A stretch of 6,135 bases of DNA from Gammaproteobacteria bacterium (GCA_030066245.1 JASJBY010000286.1:1-6135); one strand, 5' to 3'. Counted from the first letter of the stretch, positions 1 through 6,135 are shown. Numbers and translations: made by a program. The notes: generated from the letters alone by a model not told the origin.

Positions 1-489
1 GCGGCGGTTCTGGTGGTGCGCAGGAAGGGTGGCTACATGGGCCTCACGGACCGCTACATCGATCTGCATGTGGAAGACCATGCCACCCCCGTCCGCGAAC
101 TCCGGCGTCTGCTGAGGATCCGCCATGCGCAACTCGCCGTGGCGGCTGCGGAGCACCTGGTGCGCCGTGTCCGGCAAACGACGGGAGAAGCCCGGCGGCA
201 GCTGACGGCCCAGGCCCGCGCCAGAACGGAGCGGGCACTGGAGTTGCACCCGGACCATGACCATGCCTGGTGGTTGCTGGCCCAAGTGCGGCTGCTTGCG
301 GACGACCCCGAAGGAGCAGGCGCCGCCGCGCGCCGGGCGTTGCTCGTGAATCCCTCCTGGCGGAGATTGCCGCCAAGCACCTTGCAGAAGCTCGGCGTCG
401 AACCCCAGCTCATCAAGGCGCTGCTGGAGGTGGAATCGTTTCGCCGGCTTTGGGAGAGCCTCTCAGCGGATCCGGAGACGACCCCATGA
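1..489 (+). CDS. DUF1028 family protein, C-terminal part (5' end outside window)
   Basis: The reading frame is open from base 1, so this is the tail of a longer gene; the GTG at 13 and ATG at 37 are internal codons rather than credible starts. There are 162 codons before the TGA at 487-489. The first 40 codons (AAVLVVRRKGGY, then DRYIDLHVEDH and PVRELRRLL) match what I recall as the conserved end of the DUF1028 domain, a family with an Ntn-hydrolase-like fold and no settled function. After this comes a helical, Arg/Ala-rich extension. Codons about 65-120 resemble a TPR-like helix pair (ALELHPDHDHAWWLLAQVRL, then a second helix ending in ALLVNPSW). The last 35 codons are helical with no recognised motif. 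The stop overlaps the next gene's start (ATGA), which suggests one operon and coupled translation. Family assignment is by remembered motif only; the catalytic N-terminus cannot be seen. Confidence 0.8.
   Translation, partial: AAVLVVRRKGGYMGLTDRYIDLHVEDHATPVRELRRLLRIRHAQLAVAAAEHLVRRVRQTTGEARRQLTAQARARTERALELHPDHDHAWWLLAQVRLLADDPEGAGAAARRALLVNPSWRRLPPSTLQKLGVEPQLIKALLEVESFRRLWESLSADPETTP
474..477 (+). promoter_or_regulatory. Ribosome binding site GGAG for the symporter-SBP gene
   Basis: GGAG lies 8 bases before the ATG at 486, inside the end of the DUF1028 frame. It fixes the start at 486 rather than at the upstream in-frame codon at 270. Translation from 270 would add 72 Arg/Ala-rich residues that are only the out-of-frame reading of the upstream gene. 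The ATGA overlap (486-489) fits termination-reinitiation coupling. Confidence 0.7.
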
Positions 490-2702
490 GCACGGTGGCG
501 GATGATGTCCGGCCGGAGCCCGAGCTACCGCCGAAACCTGAGAAACGACGCTGGCCCGACCTGTCGGTGCAGGTGCTGATCGGCATGGTGCTGGGCATTC
601 TCGCGGGACTGTTCTTCGGCGAGCTGATCGCGCCGGTGCAACTGCTCGGGGAGATATTCATTGCGCTGCTGCAGATGACGGTGCTGCCTTACATTCTGAT
701 CTCGCTCATTGGCGGGCTGGGTAAGCTCAGCTACCCGGAGGTTCGTCTGCTGGCGGTTCGTGGCGGACGTTTCGTGCTGCTTTTCTGGCTGATTGCCCTG
801 TTTGTCATCGTTGCATTCACGGCGTCATTCCCGAGCTGGGAGTCCGCCACCTTCTTCAGCAGCTCTCTGGTGCAGATCCGAGAGCCTACCGACATCGTGG
901 CCCTATACATCCCTTCCAATCCGTTCTTTTCTCTCTCCAGCAGCGTAATCCCGGCCGTTGTCCTGTTCAGCCTGGCCATAGGGCTTGCCGTCATCGGCGT
1001 GCCGGGCAAGAGCTCTTTCCTTTCCAACCTGGAGGTGCTTGGGGGGGCGATCATGCGCATCGCGGGCTTTGTCGCCCGGCTCGCGCCCATCGGCGTGTTC
1101 GCCCTGATCGCCGCCGCCGCGGGCACGCTGGACGTGGAGGCCTTGGGCCGTCTTCAGGTCTACATACTTGCCTACATCGGTGCTGCTTTGCTGCTCTCCT
1201 TCTGGGTCCTGCCCGGACTGGTGGGAGTGCTTACGTCCATCGAGCCCCGGCGGGTGCTCTCGGCTGCCCAGGATGCCCTTATCACCGCTTTCGCCACGGG
1301 GTCGTTGCTCATCGTGTTGCCGCTGATGGCCGAACGGATAAAGGTTCTTCTGGCTGAGGCGAACACACACAGCAGGGAAGCAGATAGCGCGGTCGATCTC
1401 GTTGTGCCCATCAACTTCAATTTGCCGAATCTCGGCAAGCTGTTGTCGCTCGCTTTCGTGCCCTTCGCTGGTTGGTTCGCCGGGACGACGCTGACCGCCG
1501 AGCAATTTCCTCTGTTTCTGTTCTCCGGTCTGCTGAGCTTCTTCGGTGAAGTGGTGGTGGCGCTGCCGTTCCTCCTGGATCTCATGCGCATTCCGGCGGA
1601 CATGTTCCAGTTGTTCCTGGCGGTGGATGTCTTTACCGGACGTTTCGGCACACTGCTCGCCGGGGTTCACACCGTCGTGCTGGCCCTGCTGACCGCCGCA
1701 GCGGTCTCCGGCAACACCAGGCTTCGCTGGGCCGCCCTCTGGCGTTACGCCGTGGTTTCCGCCGTGCTTGGCGTGAGCCTGTTCTTGGGGCTGCGTATTT
1801 TCTTCGAGGTGGTTGTTCCCCAGGAGTATCGGCAGTATGAGAAGCTCGTGCAGATGGAGCTTCTGGTGGACCGAGTCCAAGCTACGGAAACGAAGCTCGA
1901 GGAGGCTGCGCCGCAGCCACGCGGCAGTGATGGCTCGCGACTTGGCGCCATCCAGGAGCGCGGCACCCTGCGCGTGGGCTACCTGCCCCAGAGCCTGCCC
2001 TTCATGTACCGAAACGAGCAAGCCCAACAGGTGGGACTGGAGGCCGACCTAGCTCACCTGCTGGCATCGGAGATGAACGTAGAGCTGGAGTTTGTGCAGC
2101 TGCCCTGGGAGGATTTCGTGCAGCATCTCGCCGACGGACGGGTCGACATCGTGCTGAGCGGCCTTTTCGTAACCCCTCAGCGAGCCCTCAAGCTGCGTTT
2201 TTCCGAGCCTTATCTGAACGCCAACATTGGACTCGTGGTGCCCGACCATGAGCGGGATCGGTACGCCAGCGTGGCGAAGCTGCGTGCACTGGAATCGGTG
2301 AGGTTCGCGTCGCTGGATCTGCCATACTACACCGCGTTCATTCGCCGCAACGTGCCCAACGCCGAGGTGGTGATCATCGATTCGCCGCGGCGGTTCTTCA
2401 GCGCTGAGGCCGGCGAGTTCGACGCCCTGATTTACTCGGCCGAGGCGGGTTCGGCGTGGACGCTGGTGTATCCGCAGTTCAGCGTCGTGGTCCCCAAGCC
2501 CAAGCCCTTGTCGGCTCCCATCGCCGTCGGGCTGCCGCTCGATGCGCCCAGGCTGTATGCCTTCGTGGATACCTGGCTGCAGCTTCAGCGGGAGTCGGGG
2601 GTCATTGACGAACTCCACGACTATTGGATCCTTGGAGAGGGAGCTGGCCGCAAGCACCGACGCTGGTCGGTTCTGCGGGATGTGCTCGGGTGGGCGGAGT
2701 GA
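486..2702 (+). CDS. SLC1/DAACS-type symporter fused to family-3 solute-binding domain
   Basis: This 738-residue protein is a likely inner-membrane solute transporter with its own tethered binding domain. Residues 1-25 are a polar cytoplasmic N-terminus. Residues about 26-405 follow the SLC1 (glutamate/dicarboxylate:cation symporter) plan: TM1-TM3 at about 26-115, the IPSNPFFSL segment at 142-150, TM4, the LAPIGVFALIA segment at 199-209, TM6, a hairpin-1-like stretch at 256-282, TM7 at about 301-330, a hairpin-2-like stretch at about 340-365, and TM8 to about 405. An extra hydrophobic helix (421-444) follows a basic stretch. Since SLC1 C-termini are normally cytoplasmic, this helix would place the rest in the periplasm. 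A linker rich in Glu and Gln (446-484) leads to a solute-binding domain (about 485-720) with RGTLRVGY (492-499), GLEADLA (517-523), TPQR (563-566, Arg566 at the usual ligand-carboxylate position), FSEPY (572-576) and YWILG (713-717). The usual SLC1 NMDGT motif is replaced by NLPNLGK (312-318). The substrate is unknown; an amino acid or dicarboxylate is a guess from the families. Confidence 0.88.
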   Translation: MSTVADDVRPEPELPPKPEKRRWPDLSVQVLIGMVLGILAGLFFGELIAPVQLLGEIFIALLQMTVLPYILISLIGGLGKLSYPEVRLLAVRGGRFVLLFWLIALFVIVAFTASFPSWESATFFSSSLVQIREPTDIVALYIPSNPFFSLSSSVIPAVVLFSLAIGLAVIGVPGKSSFLSNLEVLGGAIMRIAGFVARLAPIGVFALIAAAAGTLDVEALGRLQVYILAYIGAALLLSFWVLPGLVGVLTSIEPRRVLSAAQDALITAFATGSLLIVLPLMAERIKVLLAEANTHSREADSAVDLVVPINFNLPNLGKLLSLAFVPFAGWFAGTTLTAEQFPLFLFSGLLSFFGEVVVALPFLLDLMRIPADMFQLFLAVDVFTGRFGTLLAGVHTVVLALLTAAAVSGNTRLRWAALWRYAVVSAVLGVSLFLGLRIFFEVVVPQEYRQYEKLVQMELLVDRVQATETKLEEAAPQPRGSDGSRLGAIQERGTLRVGYLPQSLPFMYRNEQAQQVGLEADLAHLLASEMNVELEFVQLPWEDFVQHLADGRVDIVLSGLFVTPQRALKLRFSEPYLNANIGLVVPDHERDRYASVAKLRALESVRFASLDLPYYTAFIRRNVPNAEVVIIDSPRRFFSAEAGEFDALIYSAEAGSAWTLVYPQFSVVVPKPKPLSAPIAVGLPLDAPRLYAFVDTWLQLQRESGVIDELHDYWILGEGAGRKHRRWSVLRDVLGWAE

Positions 2703-2859
2703 AGGGCTCGGTTACAACGCTCGCACCGGGCGGGCCCGCGGCGGTTTCCCGAGCCGTTCACCCGGTCCTTTTTGCGGGCGGTCGTCCTCTGCTAGACCGT
2801 CTCGGGATGAGCAACGATTGCCCGCAATTCGTTCTCCGCCAGTCCCGCGGAAACCTCGT
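2703..2859. other. Convergent intergenic gap
   Basis: These 157 bases separate the stop of the plus-strand transporter from the stop of the minus-strand redoxin. No gene is supported here. The gap is GC-rich with several overlapping inverted repeats: GGCTCGG at 2705-2711 with CCGAGCC at 2749-2755, the perfect palindrome GCGGGCCCGC at 2730-2739, and ACCGGG at 2725-2730 with CCCGGT at 2761-2766. These are mutually exclusive or have long loops, so the true fold is uncertain. Confidence 0.6.
2725..2773 (+). terminator. Possible terminator after the transporter gene
   Basis: ACCGGG (2725-2730) can pair with CCCGGT (2761-2766), and a run of five T follows at 2769-2773. It is correctly placed 22 bases after the transporter stop. 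The stem is only 6 pairs and the loop is 30 bases, though that loop contains the self-complementary GCGGGCCCGC, so the call is weak. I see no equally good T-tract terminator on the minus strand for the redoxin gene. Confidence 0.3.
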
Positions 2860-3465
2860 CTAGTACTTCACCGAGCAGCCGTATGGCCTCGTGACCGGCT
2901 TGCTGACGGGTTCTCCGGAGGCCATTTCCTGCAAGGCCACGCGTACGTGCTGGGTTGCGCGAGGAATGTCGTTGGGGTTGGCACTGCTGATGCTGTCAAT
3001 GCCGCCCATGTACGCCAGCGTTCCCGCTCCGTCGATGACGTACATATGTGGCGTTGTTTTGGCGCCGTAGGCGCGGCCGATGCGGCCGCTCGGATCGAGA
3101 ATCACCGCATGGGGCGCTGCGTCTCGGGACTGCGTCAGCTGCTCGGCTTTCTCGGCGCTGACGTGACCCTGCTTGCCCGGGGCGGATGAAATCACTGACA
3201 ACCACACCACGTCCTGCGCTGCCGCCTCGCGCTGCTGCGCCTGCATGTTTCCGCCGCCGTAATGCTTTCGCACGAAAGGACAATCATGATTGGTCCATTC
3301 AAGCACCACGGTCTTGCCGGCGTAATCGGCCAGCCGATGGACCTTGCCCCGCGTGTCGACACCTTGGAACTCTGGCGCCGGCTCGCCCACGCGGGCCGCG
3401 GCAAATGCGCTGAAGGCGCTCAGGGCCATTGCACCAGCTAACAAGCATGCGGTTGGCTTCGTCAT
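2860..3465 (-). CDS. Exported redoxin (peroxiredoxin-like/thioredoxin-fold protein)
   Basis: This 201-residue protein is probably a periplasmic thiol redox protein. Residues 1 to about 22-24 form a Sec signal peptide (Lys3, a hydrophobic core, cleavage near AFAA). The mature part starts VGEPAPEFQGVD, the usual opening of AhpC/TSA-type redoxins. The active-site segment is EWTNHDCPFVRKHY (56-69), with one cysteine, Cys62, instead of a CxxC pair. Then come DVVWLSVISSAPGKQGHV (84-101), the beta-strand ILDPSGRIGRAYGAKTTPHMYVID with the thioredoxin-fold cis-Pro candidate at TTPH, and a C-terminal PYGCSVKY with Cys197. Cys62 and Cys197 could form a resolving pair; this is an inference. The gene starts 15 bases after the DsbD-like gene stops, so the two are almost certainly cotranscribed and the membrane reductase is the obvious electron donor. 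Whether it reduces peroxide, a protein disulfide or neither cannot be read from the sequence. Length is normal for such redoxins. Confidence 0.88.
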   Translation of the reverse strand: MTKPTACLLAGAMALSAFSAFAAARVGEPAPEFQGVDTRGKVHRLADYAGKTVVLEWTNHDCPFVRKHYGGGNMQAQQREAAAQDVVWLSVISSAPGKQGHVSAEKAEQLTQSRDAAPHAVILDPSGRIGRAYGAKTTPHMYVIDGAGTLAYMGGIDSISSANPNDIPRATQHVRVALQEMASGEPVSKPVTRPYGCSVKY

Positions 3466-3470
3466 GGGTT

Positions 3471-3477
3471 CTCCTTT
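3471..3477 (-). promoter_or_regulatory. Ribosome binding site AAAGGAG for the redoxin gene
   Basis: Read on the minus strand, AAAGGAG ends 5 bases before the ATG at 3465-3463. It is a near-perfect Shine-Dalgarno sequence and lies wholly in the 15-base gap after the DsbD-like stop codon (3483-3481). It is far stronger than the site before the upstream gene, which suggests the redoxin may be made in excess over the membrane reductase. Confidence 0.8.
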
Positions 3478-3480
3478 CGT

Positions 3481-5559
3481 TCACAGTTGGCTGACAGCAT
3501 CGGCGACGATGCCTTCGGTAAGCAGTTGAGGCAGGACTCGGGGGCCGTCGTTTCCGGGTGGGTACAGCAAGTAGAGCGGTACGCCGCTGCGCCCGTGGCG
3601 CTCCAGCTGGCGGCTAATCGCCGGGTCGCGCCGTGTCCAATCAGCCACCAGATAGGCAACGGCGTTAGCTTCGAAAAGCCGCTGGGTTGCCGCTGTCGAC
3701 AATGCCACCTGCTCGTTAACTTTGCAGGTGATGCACCAGGCGGCGGTGAAGTTGACGAAAACCGGCCGCCCCGCGGCGGTGAGATCCCGGACCCGTTCTT
3801 CTGACCAAGACGCTTGCTCCCCGCGAGTGTCCGCGGCGGCGGCAACATCCTGACCCGCCATCGGGCTCACGGCCAGTGCGAGCACGCAGGCAAGCCCGGC
3901 GCCCAGCAGCCCAAGACGCCAGCCTCGGGGAGCCCACTGACCGTAGAGCCAGGCGGCGAGGGCGACGGCCACTAGGCCCGCGAGCGCCATCCCAAAGCTG
4001 CGCGCATCGGTCTGTTGGCTGAGCACCCACACCAGCCATGCCGCGGTCGCGTACATGGGAAACGCAAGCAGCTGCTGCAGGCGTTTCATCCAGGGTCCCG
4101 GCTTGGGTATTAGCCGCAGCCAGGCCGGAAAAAGGCTGAGAAGCAACATCGGAAGAGCAAACCCCACAGCGAGAGCCATGAACACAGCGAGCGCCTCCCA
4201 GCTTGGACGGGTCAAGGCGAATCCCAGGGCCGCACCCATGAAGGGCGCCGTGCATGGACTGGCCACCACCACTGCGAGGATGCCGGTTGCAAACGTGGCG
4301 TGTAGTCCGCGACCGTCGGTCAGCCCTTGCCCGGCTCCCATCAGGCCGGTTCCCACGGAGAACACGCCGGACAGATTCAGACCGACCGCGAGCATGAGAA
4401 AGGCCAGCAGGGTAACAACGACCGGCGACTGCAGCTGGAACCCCCAGCCGAGTGACTCCCCGCCCGCGCGCAGCAGCAGCAGGCCGGCGGCGAGCAGCAG
4501 GAACGTCAGCAGGATGCCGCCGCTGTAAGTCAGCCCGTGAAAGACGAGTCGCCGACGGCCGCCGTGCGCCTCTTTGACGAAACCCAGGGCTTTGATGCCG
4601 AGAACGGGAAGTACGCAGGGCATGACGTTCAGGATGAGGCCCCCGAGCAACGCGAACGCCAACGATACGACCAGTCCTGCGTCTTGCGCTTCTTGCGCGA
4701 CGCCTCGAGGGGCGAGCCGAACCTGAAAGCCTCGCACCTGGGTTGCGCCGCCTGCGCTGGCTTCCACCACCAGCAGGCCGTCGATAGCCCGGTCGGCCGC
4801 CGGAGGCGCATCCCCCAGGGGTACGTTAAGCTCGAGCGTTGACCCGCTTCGTTGCCACCGTTGAACGCCACTGGCATCGACCGGCCCCCACTCGTTGGTT
4901 GCAAACCAGACGTCGCCGAGAGGTTCTGTCGTCAGCCCCGGTGGCGTGACGGATATGGCCAGCCGGTTCTCCTCCAGATCGAAACGAGCGCCCGCGGGGA
5001 GAGGCTCCGGCCAACGCGCCCGGCTGGCCGCGAATAACGCGCGGGCATTCAACCCTGAGGTAGCCGCGCCGTCCCCCGCGGGCAGGGTAATGCTCAGGCG
5101 GCCCGACTCGGGAATGCATTCCTCGCGGCAAACGAGCCAGTCCACATCCGCGCCCACCACCAGCGGCATGTCTGCCAGCGGCGTCTCGGGCAGCTGCACG
5201 GGGACCAGGAAGGTCACGGTTCCTTCATAGCCGTAATTGGTCAGCGGTCCGACCCTCAGGCGTTTCGGCACCGGCCAGTGGATGTCGCCGGCTGTCCACC
5301 CCTCGGGTAGGCGCCATCGCACTGTGGGGGCCTTGCCGGAGTCACCGGGGTTTCGCCAGTACACATGCCAGTGCGGGATCAGCTCGAAATGGAGGCCCAG
5401 CCACAGAGTTTCACCCGGGTGGGCCACGGGCTCCTCGCTGATCAAGGACACGGTGGCGTGCTCGGTGGAGACGGTTTCTGGATCGGCAGACGCCGCCGTG
5501 GCCAGGGTCGCTGCGCAGGCCGTTAGGAGAATGGCTGTCAGTAGTGAGCCTTTGTTCAT
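3481..5559 (-). CDS. ScsB/DsbD-like transmembrane thiol-disulfide reductase
   Basis: This 692-residue inner-membrane protein would carry electrons from cytoplasmic thioredoxin to the periplasm. A signal sequence (1 to about 25) precedes a periplasmic N-terminal DsbD/ScsB-type domain (about 28-285) with HWHVYWRNPGDSG (63-75) and the cysteine pair Cys144/Cys148 in WLVCREECIPES. Eight hydrophobic segments (about 295-566) form the DsbD core. Cys315 in NVMPCVLPV (first helix) and Cys436 in SPCTAPF (fourth helix) are the membrane redox pair. A C-terminal thioredoxin domain (about 583-692) carries WCITC (Cys609, Cys612) and the cis-Pro at GVPLY (Pro661). All six cysteines expected for the relay are present, so the protein should be functional. 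The large N-terminal domain with HWHVYWRNPG is closer to ScsB-like proteins than to E. coli DsbD, so I leave the symbol blank. Start ATG 5559 is chosen because it gives a complete signal peptide, but only a weak GAAAAG precedes it. A lipobox-like LTAC ends at Cys15, so lipoprotein processing is a less likely alternative. It is the first gene of a unit with the redoxin. Confidence 0.93.
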   Translation of the reverse strand: MNKGSLLTAILLTACAATLATAASADPETVSTEHATVSLISEEPVAHPGETLWLGLHFELIPHWHVYWRNPGDSGKAPTVRWRLPEGWTAGDIHWPVPKRLRVGPLTNYGYEGTVTFLVPVQLPETPLADMPLVVGADVDWLVCREECIPESGRLSITLPAGDGAATSGLNARALFAASRARWPEPLPAGARFDLEENRLAISVTPPGLTTEPLGDVWFATNEWGPVDASGVQRWQRSGSTLELNVPLGDAPPAADRAIDGLLVVEASAGGATQVRGFQVRLAPRGVAQEAQDAGLVVSLAFALLGGLILNVMPCVLPVLGIKALGFVKEAHGGRRRLVFHGLTYSGGILLTFLLLAAGLLLLRAGGESLGWGFQLQSPVVVTLLAFLMLAVGLNLSGVFSVGTGLMGAGQGLTDGRGLHATFATGILAVVVASPCTAPFMGAALGFALTRPSWEALAVFMALAVGFALPMLLLSLFPAWLRLIPKPGPWMKRLQQLLAFPMYATAAWLVWVLSQQTDARSFGMALAGLVAVALAAWLYGQWAPRGWRLGLLGAGLACVLALAVSPMAGQDVAAAADTRGEQASWSEERVRDLTAAGRPVFVNFTAAWCITCKVNEQVALSTAATQRLFEANAVAYLVADWTRRDPAISRQLERHGRSGVPLYLLYPPGNDGPRVLPQLLTEGIVADAVSQL

Positions 5560-5631
5560 GACTTTTCAGACGAATACAAGGTGCGCTGCGCCGGTCGCGC
5601 AAGTCAGGCCGCCTGTGTGCCTCATCGCGGA

Positions 5632-5710
5632 AATCGGGGAGCACCCCGTAGAATCTGTTCTGCACCGGCGGTTTGCCATAACCTGTGCTAGGACTGCTGC
5701 AATCGGGGAG
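5632..5710. repeat. Two direct copies of AATCGGGGAG
   Basis: Exact 10-base copies lie at 5632-5641 and 5701-5710, both upstream of the redox operon. The first copy continues into a small palindrome, CGGGG-AGCA-CCCCG (5635-5648). The copies could be paired operator half-sites for a regulator of the reductase gene, or chance; a 10-base repeat in GC-rich DNA is weak evidence alone. Confidence 0.3.
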
Positions 5711-5796
5711 GGTTTCCTGGGTATGCGCGTCAGGAGGAGATCTGTCCAGGATCTGGAGCGAAAGCAGGAACTCGCCCTGTCACAGAATGGGACTAG

Positions 5797-5910
5797 GTGA
5801 CGATTTCGGCACTGACCGGTGAGTTCGCCTTTTCGGGGCACGGCGTCCTCTTGTCGCTGCAGGACGGCAACGACCTGCGCGTGATCGAGCGGACCGCTTT
5901 CAGCGAGTGA
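5797..5910 (+). CDS. Tiny doubtful ORF, 37 residues, possible gene remnant
   Basis: A GTG start directly follows an in-frame TAG (5794-5796), and the frame ends with TGA at 5908-5910. The product begins VTISALTGEFAFSG and ends LRVIERTAFSE. Unlike the other frames nearby, it has a balanced protein-like composition (alternating hydrophobic and polar residues, few Arg or Pro). The only ribosome-binding hint is a weak GGGA 4 bases before the GTG. It could be a real small protein, the decayed C-terminus of a lost gene, or chance. I do not recognise the family. A 9-base-pair hairpin lies 14 bases after the stop. Confidence 0.22.
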   Translation: MTISALTGEFAFSGHGVLLSLQDGNDLRVIERTAFSE

Positions 5911-5924
5911 GCGCGCAGCGCGGT

Positions 5925-5951
5925 CGTCCGGTCGGCCGGGCAGACCGGATG
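5925..5951. repeat. Hairpin-forming inverted repeat
   Basis: Bases 5925-5933 (CGTCCGGTC) pair with 5943-5951 (GACCGGATG) around a 9-base loop: eight Watson-Crick pairs and one G-T. A weaker repeat follows (ATACG at 5965-5969, CGTAT at 5980-5984). No T-run follows on either strand, so it is not a standard intrinsic terminator. It may mark the end of a transcript from the left or from beyond the right edge. Confidence 0.45.
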
Positions 5952-6047
5952 CTCAACCCCGTTCATACGACCGGCGAGCCGTATCCGCGACTTGATGTGG
6001 GCGTCATCACCCCAGCCGCGAGGAGTGTAGGCTAACAACGGAATGCG

Positions 6048-6056
6048 TGGTATACA
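6048..6056 (+). promoter_or_regulatory. Possible extended -10 promoter element
   Basis: TGGTATACA fits the extended -10 form TGnTATAAT at four of six hexamer positions plus the TG. There is no recognisable -35 at 16-18 bases upstream. It would read rightwards out of the window. An ATG at 6119-6121, preceded by GAGG only two bases away, could begin a downstream gene, but only a few codons (MANLA) are visible. Confidence 0.2.
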
Positions 6057-6135
6057 GGGCAGAGAAGAGCTGAGTCCTTTCCCCGAATGTTAAGACCTGC
6101 AGAAACAGCCTTGAGGTCATGGCCAACCTTGCACC

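Larger units (their letters stand above)
5560..6135. other. 576-base region without a convincing gene
   Basis: This lies upstream of the minus-strand redox operon and runs to the window edge. The longer open frames here (minus 5566-5841 and 5793-6038; plus 5237-5800, which mostly reads antisense to the reductase) are rich in Arg, Ser and Pro and show no recognisable domain. It must contain the promoter of the redox operon. Reading towards 5559, I find only weak candidates: TTGCGC, an 18-base spacer, then TGTATT, which would give an almost leaderless message; or TTGCAG, 16 bases, then TATGGC further upstream. Neither is good enough to call. Short repeats and a tiny ORF are listed separately. 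Confidence 0.6.

Noticed and set aside
270..485. N-terminal extension of the transporter frame to an upstream start at 270
   Set aside because: The 72 added residues are low-complexity Arg/Ala-rich sequence overlapping the DUF1028 frame, whereas ATG 486 has a well-spaced GGAG and the ATGA junction.
1041..1047. Run of seven G in the transporter gene as a possible phase-variation or frameshift site
   Set aside because: The frame is intact across it (EVLGGAI) and matches the membrane-domain pattern; a G7 tract is not rare in GC-rich DNA and nothing suggests switching.
903..2027. 374-codon minus-strand open frame opposite the transporter
   Set aside because: It is antisense to a clearly coding frame, its product is a Gln/Glu/His/Arg-rich stretch with no domain, and long antisense frames are expected in GC-rich genes.
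2542..3189. 215-codon plus-strand frame across the transporter end and the redoxin gene
   Set aside because: It is out of frame with the transporter and antisense to the redoxin, and its product shows no domain.
3716..4255. 179-codon minus-strand frame inside the reductase gene
   Set aside because: It is a shifted reading of the DsbD-like coding sequence; the product is Arg/Gly/Ser-rich without membrane segments.
5411..6038. Minus-strand frames upstream of the reductase (5411-5665, 5566-5841, 5793-6038)
   Set aside because: Arg/Ser/Pro-rich products, no ribosome binding sites of note and no family resemblance; one overlaps the reductase signal peptide in another frame.

Overview
The window looks like chromosomal DNA from a high-GC Gram-negative bacterium, probably a gammaproteobacterium or a relative. 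This rests on uniformly GC-rich codon use, Sec-type signal peptides, a periplasmic disulfide-reductase operon and AGGAG-type ribosome binding sites. The taxonomic guess is an inference; no marker gene is present. I see no rRNA, tRNA, CRISPR array, insertion sequence or phage gene.

Layout. (1) Positions 1-489 (+) hold the C-terminal part of a DUF1028-family protein whose start lies left of the window. (2) Positions 486-2702 (+) overlap it by an ATGA junction. They encode a 738-residue fusion of an SLC1/DAACS-type (glutamate/dicarboxylate symporter-like) membrane domain, one extra transmembrane helix, a short polar linker and a family-3 extracellular solute-binding domain. (3) Positions 2703-2859 are a short convergent intergenic gap with a weak terminator candidate. 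(4) On the minus strand, read right to left, is a two-gene unit: a ScsB/DsbD-like transmembrane thiol-disulfide reductase (5559-3481), then after 15 bases an exported redoxin with a single Cys at its thioredoxin-like active-site position (3465-2860). (5) Positions 5560-6135 contain no convincing gene. They hold short inverted and direct repeats, one tiny ORF of doubtful reality, and a possible promoter pointing out of the right edge.

How the genes work together. The plus-strand pair is probably translationally coupled and may join uptake of a small amino-acid- or dicarboxylate-like solute to the unknown activity of the DUF1028 protein. The minus-strand pair forms a plausible electron path from cytoplasmic thioredoxin, through the membrane reductase, to an exported redoxin. 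The most unusual item is the symporter/solute-binding fusion. Its membrane half has the overall SLC1 plan but, by eye, lacks the residues that bind substrate and sodium in characterised members.
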